The notes under the pieces: model-generated
The model's input: only the letters and a program-made list of their open reading frames with translations
Databases searched by the model: none
Told to the model about the DNA's origin: nothing
NCBI GenBank assembly: GCA_963777565.1
Contig: CAVZQZ010000010.1
Coordinates: 310,001-374,000 of the forward strand
Length of the DNA: 64,000 bases
Direction: 5' to 3'
From: CALMEC01 sp963777565
Lineage (GTDB): Bacteria > Actinomycetota > Thermoleophilia > Miltoncostaeales > Miltoncostaeaceae
Program-made: the position numbers and the translations under genes
Shown here: one piece after another, positions 17,664-26,241 of the stretch
Position numbering within the stretch: the first letter of the stretch is position 1
Layout: every line of letters begins with the position of its first letter

Positions 17664-17924
17664 TCAACGAGTGGCCTGGTCGAACAGGTAGCGGCTTGTC
17701 GCCGCGAAGGCATCCGGGTCCTCGTTCCAGGAGCGGGGGGTGGCCACGCTGTCGCTGCGAATCAGGTCCCACCGTTCCACCGACAACCTGCGGCGCGCCC
17801 ACCTCCACACGGAATGAAGCTCCTCGGTCTCGGTGAAGAACGCCTCCGGCGACTCCGCCCGGAAGACGTGTTCGGCCTCGTCGATCGTCACCCGTCCGGC
17901 GCCCGCCCGAGTCAGCAGCGACTC
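17664..17924 (-). pseudogene. truncated C-terminal copy of a SAM-methyltransferase
   Basis: About 87 codons match the C-terminal third of the methyltransferase at 20324-21085 almost residue for residue: VTIDEAEHVFRAESPEAFFT against VTIDEAAHVFRAESPEAWLT, then WRWARRRLSVERWDLIRSDS, then RYLFDQATR and the same stop context. The SAM-binding domain is absent and the upstream frame (to 17987) has no methyltransferase motif. DNA similarity continues past the stop to about 17640, so a DNA segment was copied, not just the gene. The two copies lie on the same strand and flank the GNAT-proline dehydrogenase fusion gene. Confidence 0.8.
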
Positions 17925-18215
17925 GATCGCTGGGCACGGTGTCGCCACCAAAAGCCCGTTGACGAGCGGCATTGCGCATCGTCCCACCCCGGGTGACGCC
18001 GGCGATGATGAGGCCCCGAGGAACCCCCCGAGATCCTCGTCGGCGCGCCGTCCACGGCCGGTGTCGTGAGACGGTCCCTGGGGATTCGGCCCGGCCCGCG
18101 GCCGGCGGGGAGATGTGCCGAGACCGCGGCCCGGTGCCCCGTTCCCGCTCCGCGGGGTGTGGCCGCGAAAGTCGCGACATCATCCGACTCCCGCCGATCC
18201 GTATCGTTCTGCACC

Positions 18216-20183
18216 GTGAGTCGCCGTCTGGAAAACGCGGATTGCGTGAATGAGACCGCAGTGGTCACGACCGGCGAGTACGCCGAGCTCGGCAACCTGA
18301 AGGACGGCTGGCGGCAGCTCAGCGCCAACGTCGGCGGACCGGTGGAGCAGTTCGAATGGGCCGAGGCCTGCGCCGCGACGCTGTCGCACGAGGGCCTGCG
18401 GATCACGACTGTCGCCCGCGACGGGCGCCTGGTGGCGGTCGGCCCCTTCGCGGTCAAGCGCATCCGAGGCGTGCGCCGGCGGATCATGCTCGGAGTCGAC
18501 GTGCACCGCGAGCCGATGAACCTCCTGGCCCTCGGCGCGGACGCCGTCGACGAGCTGGCGCGCATGCTGGCGCGCGCCCGGCTTCCGCTGGAGCTCGGCC
18601 ACCTGCCGGCCGATTCGCCGGCGCTCCCGGCGCTCATGCGGGCCTTTCGCGGACGCCGCGTGGTCGTCACCCGCACGCTGCCGAGCTCCCCCTACATCGT
18701 CCTCGACGGTACCTGGGAGGAGCCGGAGCGCCACCTGAACGCCGGCCGCCGCTCCGACTTCCGCCGCGCGCGCCACCGGGCCGAGCAGCTCGGCGACGTC
18801 CGCGCGGAGGTTCTGGTCCCGGAACCGGATAAGCTCGACGAGCTCCTGACCGAGGCCTTCAGGATCGAGGCGAGTTCGTGGAAGCTCGGGGCGGGAACGG
18901 CGGTCCTCTGCCGACCCGAGGAGGAGGCCTGCATCCGGAGGTACGCGGAGGCGGCGGCGCGCGAGGGCACCCTCCGCCTCTGCTTCCTGCGCATCGGAGA
19001 CCGCCGGGTCGCCATGCAGATCGCGGTGGTCGTCAGGGGAGGATTCTGGCTGCTGAAGATCGGCTACGACGCGAGGTTTGCCCGCTGCTCGCCGGGAGTC
19101 CTCCTCGTGCGCGAAACGCTCGCGCATGCGGCTCGCGCGGGTCTCTCGACATTCGAGTTCCTCGGGCGCAACGAACCGTGGATCTCGCGGTGGACGTGCA
19201 CCGAGCGCAGGATGGTGGCGTTGCACGCCTATCCCATCTCCCCGCGTGGCGGCTTGGCGCTCGCGGCCGACGCCTCGTTCGCCGCCGCCAAGTGGGCGCG
19301 GGGGCGCGGCGCCGAGCTGGTGCCGCAGGCCCGCGGCGCGGTCAAGCGCCGTGCCAGGCCGATCGTCGGGCGGATCGCCGGCCGCTACATCGCCGGGGAG
19401 CGTCTCGACGACGCGCTCCGTGTCGCCGATGGTCTCGTCGCACAGCACGGCGCGGCGATCGGCTTCTGGAACGACGCGTCCGACACCCCACGGGAGGTTG
19501 CAGCCCGGTACCTGGATGCGCTGGCCGCGCTCGGGGCGCGCGGCTGGGACGAGTACTTGTCGATCAAGCTCCCGGCGCTCGACTTCTCCGAAAGCCTCCT
19601 CGGCGAGGTTGTGGAGCGGGCGCACGCGCTTGGGGTCCGCGTGCACCTGGATTCCATGGCGCTCGACACGGTCGATCCCACGCGCGCGGTGGTCGAGAAG
19701 CTCCTGGGCACCTTTCCCGAGGCACCGATTGGGGTGACGATTCCCGGTCGTTGGGAGCGCAGCTTGGGGGACGCCGACTGGGCGTGTGGCCGCTGTCTCC
19801 CGGTTCGCGTCGTCAAGGGCGAATGGCCGGATCCCGCCACGCCGAGTCGGGACCTGCGGGCCGGTTACCTCGATGTGATCGACGCGCTCTGCGGGCGTGC
19901 CGCCCGCGTGGCCGTCGCCACGCACGACACCTGGCTCGCCGCCGAGGCGTTCCAGCGGCTCCGGAGCGCGGGCACACATTGCGACCTCGAGCTGCTCTTC
20001 GGCCTGCCGATGCGTCAGTCGGTCGCCCAGGCGCGGCGGCTCGGAGTCGCCGTCCGTGTGTACGTGCCTTATGGGCACGGATACGTGCCATATGCCTTGT
20101 CACGGCTGCGGAAGCGACCTCGGATGGCCCTGTGGCTCGCACGGGACCTCACGGCCTCCGTCCTGCATCGCGACGGGCGCTGA
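18216..20183 (+). CDS. GNAT (CelD-type) acetyltransferase fused to a proline dehydrogenase-like domain
   Basis: About 655 residues. The first 370 follow the FemAB/CelD-type GNAT pattern: WRQLSANVGGPVEQFEW, LNAGRRSDFRRARHRAEQL, FRIEASSWK, LRLCFLRIGDRRVAMQ and LLKIGYDARFARCSPGVLL. After a basic linker (AVKRRARPIVGRIAGRYIAG) the last 265 residues match the PRODH barrel: DDALRVADGLVAQHG, YLSIKLPALDFS, VRVHLDSMALDTVDPT, VVKGEWPDP, VAVATHDTWLA, LELLFGLPM and VRVYVPYGHGYVPYALSRL. PRODH oxidises proline with FAD. The usual RR of the C-terminal substrate motif reads SR here, so activity is uncertain. GTG 18216 is chosen; GTG 18246 is possible. Confidence 0.82.
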   Translation: MSRRLENADCVNETAVVTTGEYAELGNLKDGWRQLSANVGGPVEQFEWAEACAATLSHEGLRITTVARDGRLVAVGPFAVKRIRGVRRRIMLGVDVHREPMNLLALGADAVDELARMLARARLPLELGHLPADSPALPALMRAFRGRRVVVTRTLPSSPYIVLDGTWEEPERHLNAGRRSDFRRARHRAEQLGDVRAEVLVPEPDKLDELLTEAFRIEASSWKLGAGTAVLCRPEEEACIRRYAEAAAREGTLRLCFLRIGDRRVAMQIAVVVRGGFWLLKIGYDARFARCSPGVLLVRETLAHAARAGLSTFEFLGRNEPWISRWTCTERRMVALHAYPISPRGGLALAADASFAAAKWARGRGAELVPQARGAVKRRARPIVGRIAGRYIAGERLDDALRVADGLVAQHGAAIGFWNDASDTPREVAARYLDALAALGARGWDEYLSIKLPALDFSESLLGEVVERAHALGVRVHLDSMALDTVDPTRAVVEKLLGTFPEAPIGVTIPGRWERSLGDADWACGRCLPVRVVKGEWPDPATPSRDLRAGYLDVIDALCGRAARVAVATHDTWLAAEAFQRLRSAGTHCDLELLFGLPMRQSVAQARRLGVAVRVYVPYGHGYVPYALSRLRKRPRMALWLARDLTASVLHRDGR

Positions 20184-20269
20184 GGTCGGCCGCCCCCGAT
20201 CGCTGGGCCGCGCTGGCGCTGGCGGCGGCATCTCGCCAGGTCGACTCGTGGTCCTGAGTGTGCGACTCA

Positions 20270-20293
20270 CCTCCGGTGCCTGGGCACCGGAGG
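20270..20293. terminator. stem-loop between convergent genes
   Basis: A perfect 10-bp inverted repeat, CCTCCGGTGC-CTGG-GCACCGGAGG, lies between the stop of the fusion gene (20183) and the stop of the methyltransferase (20324). It has no T-run on either side. Position and symmetry fit a bidirectional transcription barrier. Confidence 0.5.
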
Positions 20294-20323
20294 CGAACGC
20301 TCGGCCGGTCGCGGTGCGCCCCG

Positions 20324-21085
20324 TCAACGAGTGGCCTGAACCAGCAGATAGCGGCTTGTCGCCGCGAAGACGTTCGGATCCTCGTTCCAGGCGCGGAGGG
20401 CGGCCAGGCTGTCGCTGCGAACCAGGTCCCACCGTTCCGCAGACAACATGCGGCGCGCCCACCTCCACACAGGATGCAGTTCCTCGGTCTCGGTGAGCCA
20501 CGCTTCCGGCGACTCAGCCCGGAAGACGTGTGCCGCCTCGTCGATCGTCACCCATCCTGAGCCCTCCTGAATCAGAAGCGACTCGATCCATCGGGCGTCG
20601 TCCCAGCGGTTCACCGGCTCCTCGGGCTTCGGAAGGGCATCCCACAGCACCTCCGCGACGGCGTTGATCCCCCCGTTCCGACACCAGGAGGTCAGCGCAA
20701 CGACGCCTCCCGGCCGCGGCGACCGGGTCATCTGCCGCGCGGCTTGCGCGGCATCGGCGGCGAAGATCACGCCGAACACGCTCATGACGATGTCGAACTC
20801 GGCGGCGACCGGCAGCTCCTCGGCATCTCCTCGAAGGAACTCGACGTCCAGTCCGTCCTCCTCCGCCCGACGTCGTGCCAACGCCAGGAGCCCGGCGGCA
20901 GGGTCCACGCCTGTGACGGCCGCGCCCGCGCGCGCCGCCGCGAGCGCGGCATTGCCCGTGCCGCATCCCACGTCCAGCACCCGTTGGCCGGCGGCGATGC
21001 CGAGTCGCCGCACGACCGCATTCGCGATCGGCTCGAGTTGGGTCGCGGTGCGGCCGTAATCCCCGTCTGACCAGTCGATCAGCAT
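20324..21085 (-). CDS. class I SAM-dependent methyltransferase
   Basis: About 253 residues from ATG 21085 (MLIDWSDGDYG); ATG 21109 is an in-frame alternative. Motif I is VLDVGCGTGNAALAAA, motif II VTGVDPAAGLLALA, then LRGDAEELPVAAEFDIVMSV and PGGVVALTSW. The C-terminal third (VTIDEAAHVFRAESPEAW to LLVQATR) is unusual and is what was duplicated at 17664-17924. It is closest to UbiE-like methyltransferases; substrate unknown. Confidence 0.88.
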   Translation of the reverse strand: MLIDWSDGDYGRTATQLEPIANAVVRRLGIAAGQRVLDVGCGTGNAALAAARAGAAVTGVDPAAGLLALARRRAEEDGLDVEFLRGDAEELPVAAEFDIVMSVFGVIFAADAAQAARQMTRSPRPGGVVALTSWCRNGGINAVAEVLWDALPKPEEPVNRWDDARWIESLLIQEGSGWVTIDEAAHVFRAESPEAWLTETEELHPVWRWARRMLSAERWDLVRSDSLAALRAWNEDPNVFAATSRYLLVQATR

Positions 21086-21157
21086 CGGAGCGAGTATCGC
21101 ATCGCCCAACCGTCCGACGGCACCGCCGTCCCGCGCCTACGGACCAAACGCCGCGCG

Positions 21158-21793
21158 TCAGGCGGCGGCCGCGAAATGGGCGTCGAGGGCGTTGCGGAGG
21201 GCCGACCGGCCGCGGTGGAGAAGGGTGTGATGGTCGGCGGGGGAGACGCCGAGGGCGTCGCAGACCTCCCGCGACGACCAGCCGTTCACATCGCGCAGCG
21301 TCACCATCACGCGCTGAGCGGGCGGAAGCGTGGCGATCGCGGTCCGCAACACGCCGTCGACGTCGCTGTCGCCGAGGCGTTCTCGGTCCCAGGCCACCGG
21401 GGCCTCCACCCAGTGGCCGGCGAACGAGGCACGGTCCGCCGGCAGGAAACGGTCCGGGGCGACCACGGGTTCGCGATCGCCGACCGATGCGAACGGCAGC
21501 GCACCTCGTGTCGGCGTGGCGCCGTCCACCAGGATGCGAAGGACCCAGGCGCGGAGGGTGGACTGCTGCCCGTCGAACTCGCCGAGACCGCGGAGCACGC
21601 CGATCCAGGCGTCATGGACGGCGGCCTCGGCTGCCGCGCGGGTCGGGGTGATCGACTCGGCCAGGCGCAACATCACCGGCTGGCACTCGTCCACCAGGGC
21701 GGCGAACGCCTCCTCGTCCCCCGCACGCAACGAGGCCAGCACCTGCTCGTCGGTGCGGGGCGACGACGGTCGGTTCAACGTGGCGGTGCTCAT
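21158..21793 (-). CDS. ECF-type RNA polymerase sigma factor
   Basis: A 211-residue sigma-70-family protein. Region 2 runs over about residues 15-90 (EQVLASLRAGDEEAFAALVD, AVHDAWIGVLRGLGEFD, TLRAWVLRILVDG). A longer than usual linker follows, then region 4 (LPPAQRVMVTLRDVNGWSSR, EVCDALGVSPADHHTLLHRG, RSALRNAL). These are the promoter-binding regions of extracytoplasmic-function sigma factors. No anti-sigma gene lies next to it. ATG 21793 follows GGAGGCACC. The next gene on this strand, a LuxR-type regulator, lies upstream and ends at 21887. Confidence 0.88.
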   Translation of the reverse strand: MSTATLNRPSSPRTDEQVLASLRAGDEEAFAALVDECQPVMLRLAESITPTRAAAEAAVHDAWIGVLRGLGEFDGQQSTLRAWVLRILVDGATPTRGALPFASVGDREPVVAPDRFLPADRASFAGHWVEAPVAWDRERLGDSDVDGVLRTAIATLPPAQRVMVTLRDVNGWSSREVCDALGVSPADHHTLLHRGRSALRNALDAHFAAAA

Positions 21794-21886
21794 CGGTGCC
21801 TCCTGGCGTGATGGTCGCCGCCAAGCTATGACCCCACTCCGTCGCGGGCATCGGCAGAAATGCCGAACCGGGCATGCCGAGATGCG

Positions 21887-24316
21887 TCAGGTGGCGGTGA
21901 CGAGACCGTGCTCGACGGCGAACCGCGTCGCCGCTGCCCGGCTCCCGACGCCGAGCTTGCGGTAGATCGTGCGCAAGTGCGCGTGCACCGTCCGCTCGCT
22001 CACCACGAGTTCCCGGGCGACGTCCGCGTTCGTCAACCCGTCGGCGACGAGGCGCAGGACCCGGAGCTCCGCGAGCGTCAGCCCGGCGTCCGTCCCCGCC
22101 TCGCCCTCCGCCGCCTCGCGTCCCGCGAGTGCGCGCGCCTCTTCCAGGGTGAGCGCCGCACCGGCGTCGAACGCACGCTGGAACGCCTGCGCGCCGAGTG
22201 CCTCGCGGGCAGCGGCCATGCCGACGTCCTGCGCGCCCTGCACCAGTGCGGAGTGGTTCGCTCCGAGCGTAATTCGCAGCGACGTCGCCCCGCCGAACAG
22301 CCTGGCAGCCCGGTCCGGCCGCCCTTCGGCTGCGGCCGCGATCGCCAGGCCGCCGATACAGGCGCATTGGATGAGCTTGTGGCCGAGCTCGCCGACGATG
22401 CGCAGGCATTCCGCGAAGCTCGCGCGCGCGGCGCGAAAGTCCCCGGTTGCGTTCCCGGTGTAGCCGAGGCCGAGGCGGCAGCGCGCGACGCCCCAGCGGT
22501 CCTGCAGGCGGGCGAGCGCGGCGAGCGCCGACTCGAGCAGCCGTCGCGCCTCGTCGAGCTCACCGTCGGCCAGCGCCAGCCACCCCAGGATCTGGCCGGC
22601 GCTCGCGGCGTCGTATGCGAGCCCGAGCGCCTCCGTCTCGGCCAGGCTCTCGCGCAGGAGCGGCCGGGCGGCCGCCAGGTCGCCGTGGTACCAGAGCAGC
22701 GTCGCGAGGCCGACGCGCAGGGTCGCGAGCATTTGCGCGTCGCCCAGCTCCTCGGCCAGCATCATCGCCTCTGCGTACATGTCGCGGGCCGCCTCGGGAT
22801 CGTGGTGGCGCCCGACGGTGGTGGCCAGGCCGGAGAGGGCGTTGGCCTCGGCCTCCCGGTCGCCGATCGCGTGAGCCAGAGCGAGGCTCTCGCGGAACCG
22901 TGCGGCGGCGAGCTCGTAGTCGTTCTGGAAGTGCGCCAGCATCCCGGCGCCCCAGAGCGCACGCGCCCGCGGGCCGGCCGGCGCGTTCGCGGCGTCGAGC
23001 GCCAGGACGGCGTCGAGCCATCCGCGGCCTTCCGTCAGGTGGCCGCGCACCAGCCAGAACCGGGCGAGCGCGGCACCCATCCGGAGCGCGCGCGGCGCGT
23101 CGCTGGTCTCGACGCACCACCGGAGAGCCGCGCGGAGGTTGTCATGCTCGGCCTCGACCCGATCGAGGGCGCCGACATCGGCATCGAATCGCAGCGCAGG
23201 GGCGGCATCCTCGGCCATGGCGAGGAACAGGTCGGCATGGGCAGCCCGCACCGCCGGCGCTTCGCCACTCTGTTGGAGGTGCTCGGACGCGAACGCCCGG
23301 ATCGTCTGGAGCATCACGAGGCGGGCATCGCCGTCGGCGCCCTCCCGGCGGCGGAGCAGACTGTGGTCGACCAGGGCGATCAGGTTGCCAAGCACGCCGT
23401 CGGAAAGGCTGCCCAGCCCCCCGATCGCCTCGGCCGCCGGCGGCGAGCATCCTCCCGCGAAGACCGCGAGGCGCGCGAACACCCGCTGCTCGCTCGGACT
23501 GAGCAGGCTGTGACTCCACTCCAGGGTGTGCCGCAGCGTCTGTTGGCGGGTCGGGAGGTCGCGGGCGCCGCCCACGAGCAGGTCGAGCGGGCTCGCGAGC
23601 CGCTCCAGCATCTGCTCGGGCGAGAGCAGCTTCAGTCGCGCGGCCGCGAGCTGCAGGGCGAGGGGCACGCCGTCGAGGCGGGAGCAGATCCCCGCGACGG
23701 CGGCGGCGTTGTCCGGAGTGAGGCGGAAATCCGGCGACACCATGTTCGCGCGCTCGAGGAACAGGGCCACCGCCGGGAAGCGGGCGAGCTCATCCGGCGG
23801 CGGCAGGCGGTCGAGGGCGGGCAGCGCGAGCGGATCGACCATGTACTCGCACTCGCCGGTCAGGCGGAGCGAGGTGCGGCTGGTTACGAGGATCGACAGC
23901 GACGGGCAACGGTCGAGGAGCTCCGCGACCAGGGTGGCGGCGTCCATGACGTGCTCGAAGTTGTCGAGCACGAGCAGCATCTCGAGCCCGCCGAGCTCAG
24001 CGCGGACGGCGTCGACGAGCGGACGATCGCCCTCCTCGCGAATGCCGAGCGCGCGACCGATCGCCGAGACGACGTGGTCGGGATCGTGCAGGGGCGCGAG
24101 CGGAACGAACACCGCGCCATCCGGAAACGCGTTCGCGGCGCCATCCGCGAGCACGCGGGCCAGCCCGGTCTTTCCGACGCCGCCGACTCCGGTGAGGGTG
24201 ACCAGGCGGACGTCGGGCGACCGAAGCAACTCGCCGACCGTGGCGATGTCGGTCGCTCGGCCCACCAGCGTGACCCCGGCCGCCACGCGCGCCGTCGCGC
24301 CGATCGATGGTTGCAT
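21887..24316 (-). CDS. AAA-type ATPase with LuxR C-terminal DNA-binding domain
   Basis: About 809 residues from ATG 24316 (MQPSIGATARV). An NB-ARC/AfsR-like ATPase comes first, with P-loop GVGGVGKTGLA and Walker B LLVLDNFEHV, then ILVTSRTSLRL and the GVPLALQLAAARL motif. A long alpha-helical tetratricopeptide-like region follows (about 330-720). The C-terminal LuxR helix-turn-helix reads LTLAELRVLRLVADGLTNAD, then ELVVSERTVHAHLRTIYRKL. Such proteins are ATP-dependent transcription activators whose signals are usually unknown. It lies behind the ECF sigma gene and divergent from malQ; 190 bases separate it from malQ. Confidence 0.88.
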   Translation of the reverse strand: MQPSIGATARVAAGVTLVGRATDIATVGELLRSPDVRLVTLTGVGGVGKTGLARVLADGAANAFPDGAVFVPLAPLHDPDHVVSAIGRALGIREEGDRPLVDAVRAELGGLEMLLVLDNFEHVMDAATLVAELLDRCPSLSILVTSRTSLRLTGECEYMVDPLALPALDRLPPPDELARFPAVALFLERANMVSPDFRLTPDNAAAVAGICSRLDGVPLALQLAAARLKLLSPEQMLERLASPLDLLVGGARDLPTRQQTLRHTLEWSHSLLSPSEQRVFARLAVFAGGCSPPAAEAIGGLGSLSDGVLGNLIALVDHSLLRRREGADGDARLVMLQTIRAFASEHLQQSGEAPAVRAAHADLFLAMAEDAAPALRFDADVGALDRVEAEHDNLRAALRWCVETSDAPRALRMGAALARFWLVRGHLTEGRGWLDAVLALDAANAPAGPRARALWGAGMLAHFQNDYELAAARFRESLALAHAIGDREAEANALSGLATTVGRHHDPEAARDMYAEAMMLAEELGDAQMLATLRVGLATLLWYHGDLAAARPLLRESLAETEALGLAYDAASAGQILGWLALADGELDEARRLLESALAALARLQDRWGVARCRLGLGYTGNATGDFRAARASFAECLRIVGELGHKLIQCACIGGLAIAAAAEGRPDRAARLFGGATSLRITLGANHSALVQGAQDVGMAAAREALGAQAFQRAFDAGAALTLEEARALAGREAAEGEAGTDAGLTLAELRVLRLVADGLTNADVARELVVSERTVHAHLRTIYRKLGVGSRAAATRFAVEHGLVTAT

Positions 24317-24507
24317 GTCGCTACCCGCGTTCCGCCGGGCCGTACGTCCGCGCACGACGCGCGTGCGCGTGCCACGCTCGCCGTGCACCGCGTGCGCCCT
24401 TGCCGCCACCAGCCGTCACGCCGCCAGGGTACCCCACCCCGCCTGGCCCGAACAGCGACTCACGGGCGTCGGGAGCGGTCCGGGGGTAGCGCCAGAATGC
24501 CGGCACG

Positions 24508-25749
24508 ATGCCGTCGCGCGCCCGCCACGACCCGCTCGCGCGACGCGCCTCGGGTGTCCTCCTGCATGTCGCGTCACTGCCCGGGGGGCGACTGGGCCAG
24601 GAGGCCTACCGCTTCGTCGATTGGCTCGTCGCGGCCGGGCAGACCTGGTGGCAGATCCTCCCGCTCGGGCCGCCCAACCGCCTGCGCTCGCCGTACGAGG
24701 CCCGGTCGGCCTTCGCGGCGTGGCCCGGCCTGCTCGCCGAGCCGCACGCACCGGTCAGCGTCGACGAGATCGAGGCGTTCGTCGTGCGGCACGGGTCGTG
24801 GATCGGCGACTGGGCGGCCTATGCCGGCCCCGGCGCGATCGCGAACCAGGTGCGGTTCGACCGGGAGTGGGGGGCGCTGCGCCGCTACGCCAACGACAGC
24901 GGCGTGCGGATCCTCGGCGACATGCCCCTCTATGTGGCGATGGACGGCGCCGACGCGCGGCTGCGCCCCAACCTGTTCGTCACCCGGGAGGTCGGCGGCT
25001 GCCCGCCGGACTACTACAGCGACGATGGCCAGCTGTGGGGGAGCCCCCTCTACAACTGGCCCGCGATGCGCGCCGAGGGGTTTCGCTGGTGGACCGAGCG
25101 GGTGCGCCGCACGCTGGAGCTCGTCGATGCCGTGCGGATCGACCACTTCCGCGGGCTCGTCGCCTACTGGGCGATACCCGGGCGCGCCCGCAGCGCCCGG
25201 TCGGGCAAGTGGCGCCGCGCCCCGGGCCATGAGCTGCTGACCACGGTCCGCGCCGCCCTCGGACATGTGCCCTTGGTCGCCGAGGATCTCGGCGTCATCA
25301 CCCCGGCCGTCCATCGGCTGCGTCGCGAGTTCGCGCTGCCGGGCATGGCGGTGCTGCAATTCGAGCTCATGGGTGGCGCCGCCCAGGACGGCAAGCTCTG
25401 GCACGACGAGGACCGCGTGATCTACGTCGGCACGCACGACAACGCGACCGCCGCCGAGTGGCTCGCGGGGGCGACCCGGGACGAGCGCCGGCACCTGGGA
25501 CGATCGCTCGCGGCCGCGGGCATCGACGAGGCGTCGTCGCCCTGGGCGCTGGTGCGGCTCGCCCACGCCGCCCCGTCGCGCATCGCCATCGTCTCGGCGC
25601 AGGACCTCCTCGGCCTCGGGCGGTCGGCACGCATGAACACCCCCTCGCGCCGCCAAGGCAACTGGCGCTGGCAGCTCCCGCCCGGGGCGCTCAGCGACGA
25701 CCTGGCTGAGCGACTGCGCCAGGTCACCGCCGACGCGCGCCGCACGTAG
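24508..25749 (+). CDS. malQ: 4-alpha-glucanotransferase (amylomaltase), shortened form
   Basis: A 413-residue GH77 enzyme that moves glucan segments between maltodextrins. Catalytic residues are readable: nucleophile Asp212 in VDAVRIDHFRG, acid/base Glu259 in PLVAEDLG, and the third carboxylate Asp311 in GTHDN. Substrate motifs WWQILPLGPP and LGDMPLYVAMDGAD are present. It is about 90 residues shorter than typical MalQ (about 500), mainly in the region between residues 72 and 110 that normally covers the active site. ATG 24508 directly precedes the family N-terminus RRASGVLLHVASLPG. No other glycogen or maltose gene is nearby. Confidence 0.9.
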   Translation: MPSRARHDPLARRASGVLLHVASLPGGRLGQEAYRFVDWLVAAGQTWWQILPLGPPNRLRSPYEARSAFAAWPGLLAEPHAPVSVDEIEAFVVRHGSWIGDWAAYAGPGAIANQVRFDREWGALRRYANDSGVRILGDMPLYVAMDGADARLRPNLFVTREVGGCPPDYYSDDGQLWGSPLYNWPAMRAEGFRWWTERVRRTLELVDAVRIDHFRGLVAYWAIPGRARSARSGKWRRAPGHELLTTVRAALGHVPLVAEDLGVITPAVHRLRREFALPGMAVLQFELMGGAAQDGKLWHDEDRVIYVGTHDNATAAEWLAGATRDERRHLGRSLAAAGIDEASSPWALVRLAHAAPSRIAIVSAQDLLGLGRSARMNTPSRRQGNWRWQLPPGALSDDLAERLRQVTADARRT

Positions 25750-25773
25750 TGCTCCACTTGAGTGGGAGCACTA
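25747..25773. terminator. hairpin between convergent malQ and thioredoxin-like genes
   Basis: TAGTGCTCC and GGAGCACTA pair perfectly over nine bases, and an inner AC/GT pairing leaves TTGA as the loop with one bulged G. The hairpin covers both stop codons (malQ at 25749, the thioredoxin-like gene at 25771), so it can act in both directions. There is no T-run. Confidence 0.6.
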
Positions 25774-26238
25774 GTCGACCGCGTGAACACCGTAGGTGCG
25801 CAGATGGCGCGCCCGCAGCGTTTCCAACGAGTCGAGCCGGGTCGCCTCGTCTCCGGTGATGCCGGGCTCCAGCGGAACGTCGGGCGGGCCCAGAACTTCG
25901 GTGAGCCACGCGTCGATTGCCGACGCCGGTCCGCCGCCCTGGCGGATGGCGAGCACCGCGCCGTCGCGGAGCACCACCATCGCCGGCACCGACGCCCGGC
26001 TCACATGGATCCCTCGGGGCCACAGCAGCCGTTCGCGCGCGGCCCAGTCCTCCGGTGTCGCGAGCGTGGCGAGGCCAACCCACAGGTCGGTGCGGCTGCG
26101 GCCGATCGCCGCGAGCGTCGCGTCGAGCAACTCGCACGACGGGCACGATGGCATTCCCAGCGCGACGAGCGCGGTGCCGGCCGCGTCGGCTGCCGCCAGA
26201 CCCTCCTCGAGGGAGTAAATGTGGACGGTAGATTCCAC
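25771..26238 (-). CDS. thioredoxin-fold protein with CPSC motif
   Basis: About 155 residues from GTG 26238 (VESTVHIYSLEEG). ALVALGMPSCPSCELLDATL carries a CxxC redox motif after the first strand, followed by VSRASVPAMVVLRDGAVLAI, the cis-Pro strand and beta-hairpin of the thioredoxin fold. A C-terminal helix (LDSLETLRARHLRTYGV) follows. CPSC is not the WCGPC of general thioredoxins, so a dedicated disulfide carrier or a structural role is possible. The start lies only three bases from the GTG of the divergent HD gene. Confidence 0.7.
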   Translation of the reverse strand: MESTVHIYSLEEGLAAADAAGTALVALGMPSCPSCELLDATLAAIGRSRTDLWVGLATLATPEDWAARERLLWPRGIHVSRASVPAMVVLRDGAVLAIRQGGGPASAIDAWLTEVLGPPDVPLEPGITGDEATRLDSLETLRARHLRTYGVHAVD

Positions 26239-26241
26239 CAG

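Noticed and set aside
21860..25240. Very long plus-strand open frame of over 1100 codons
   Set aside because: Antisense to the ATPase-LuxR gene and running out of frame into malQ; composition is Arg/Glu/Gly-rich as expected for the reverse of G+C-rich coding DNA, with no domain.
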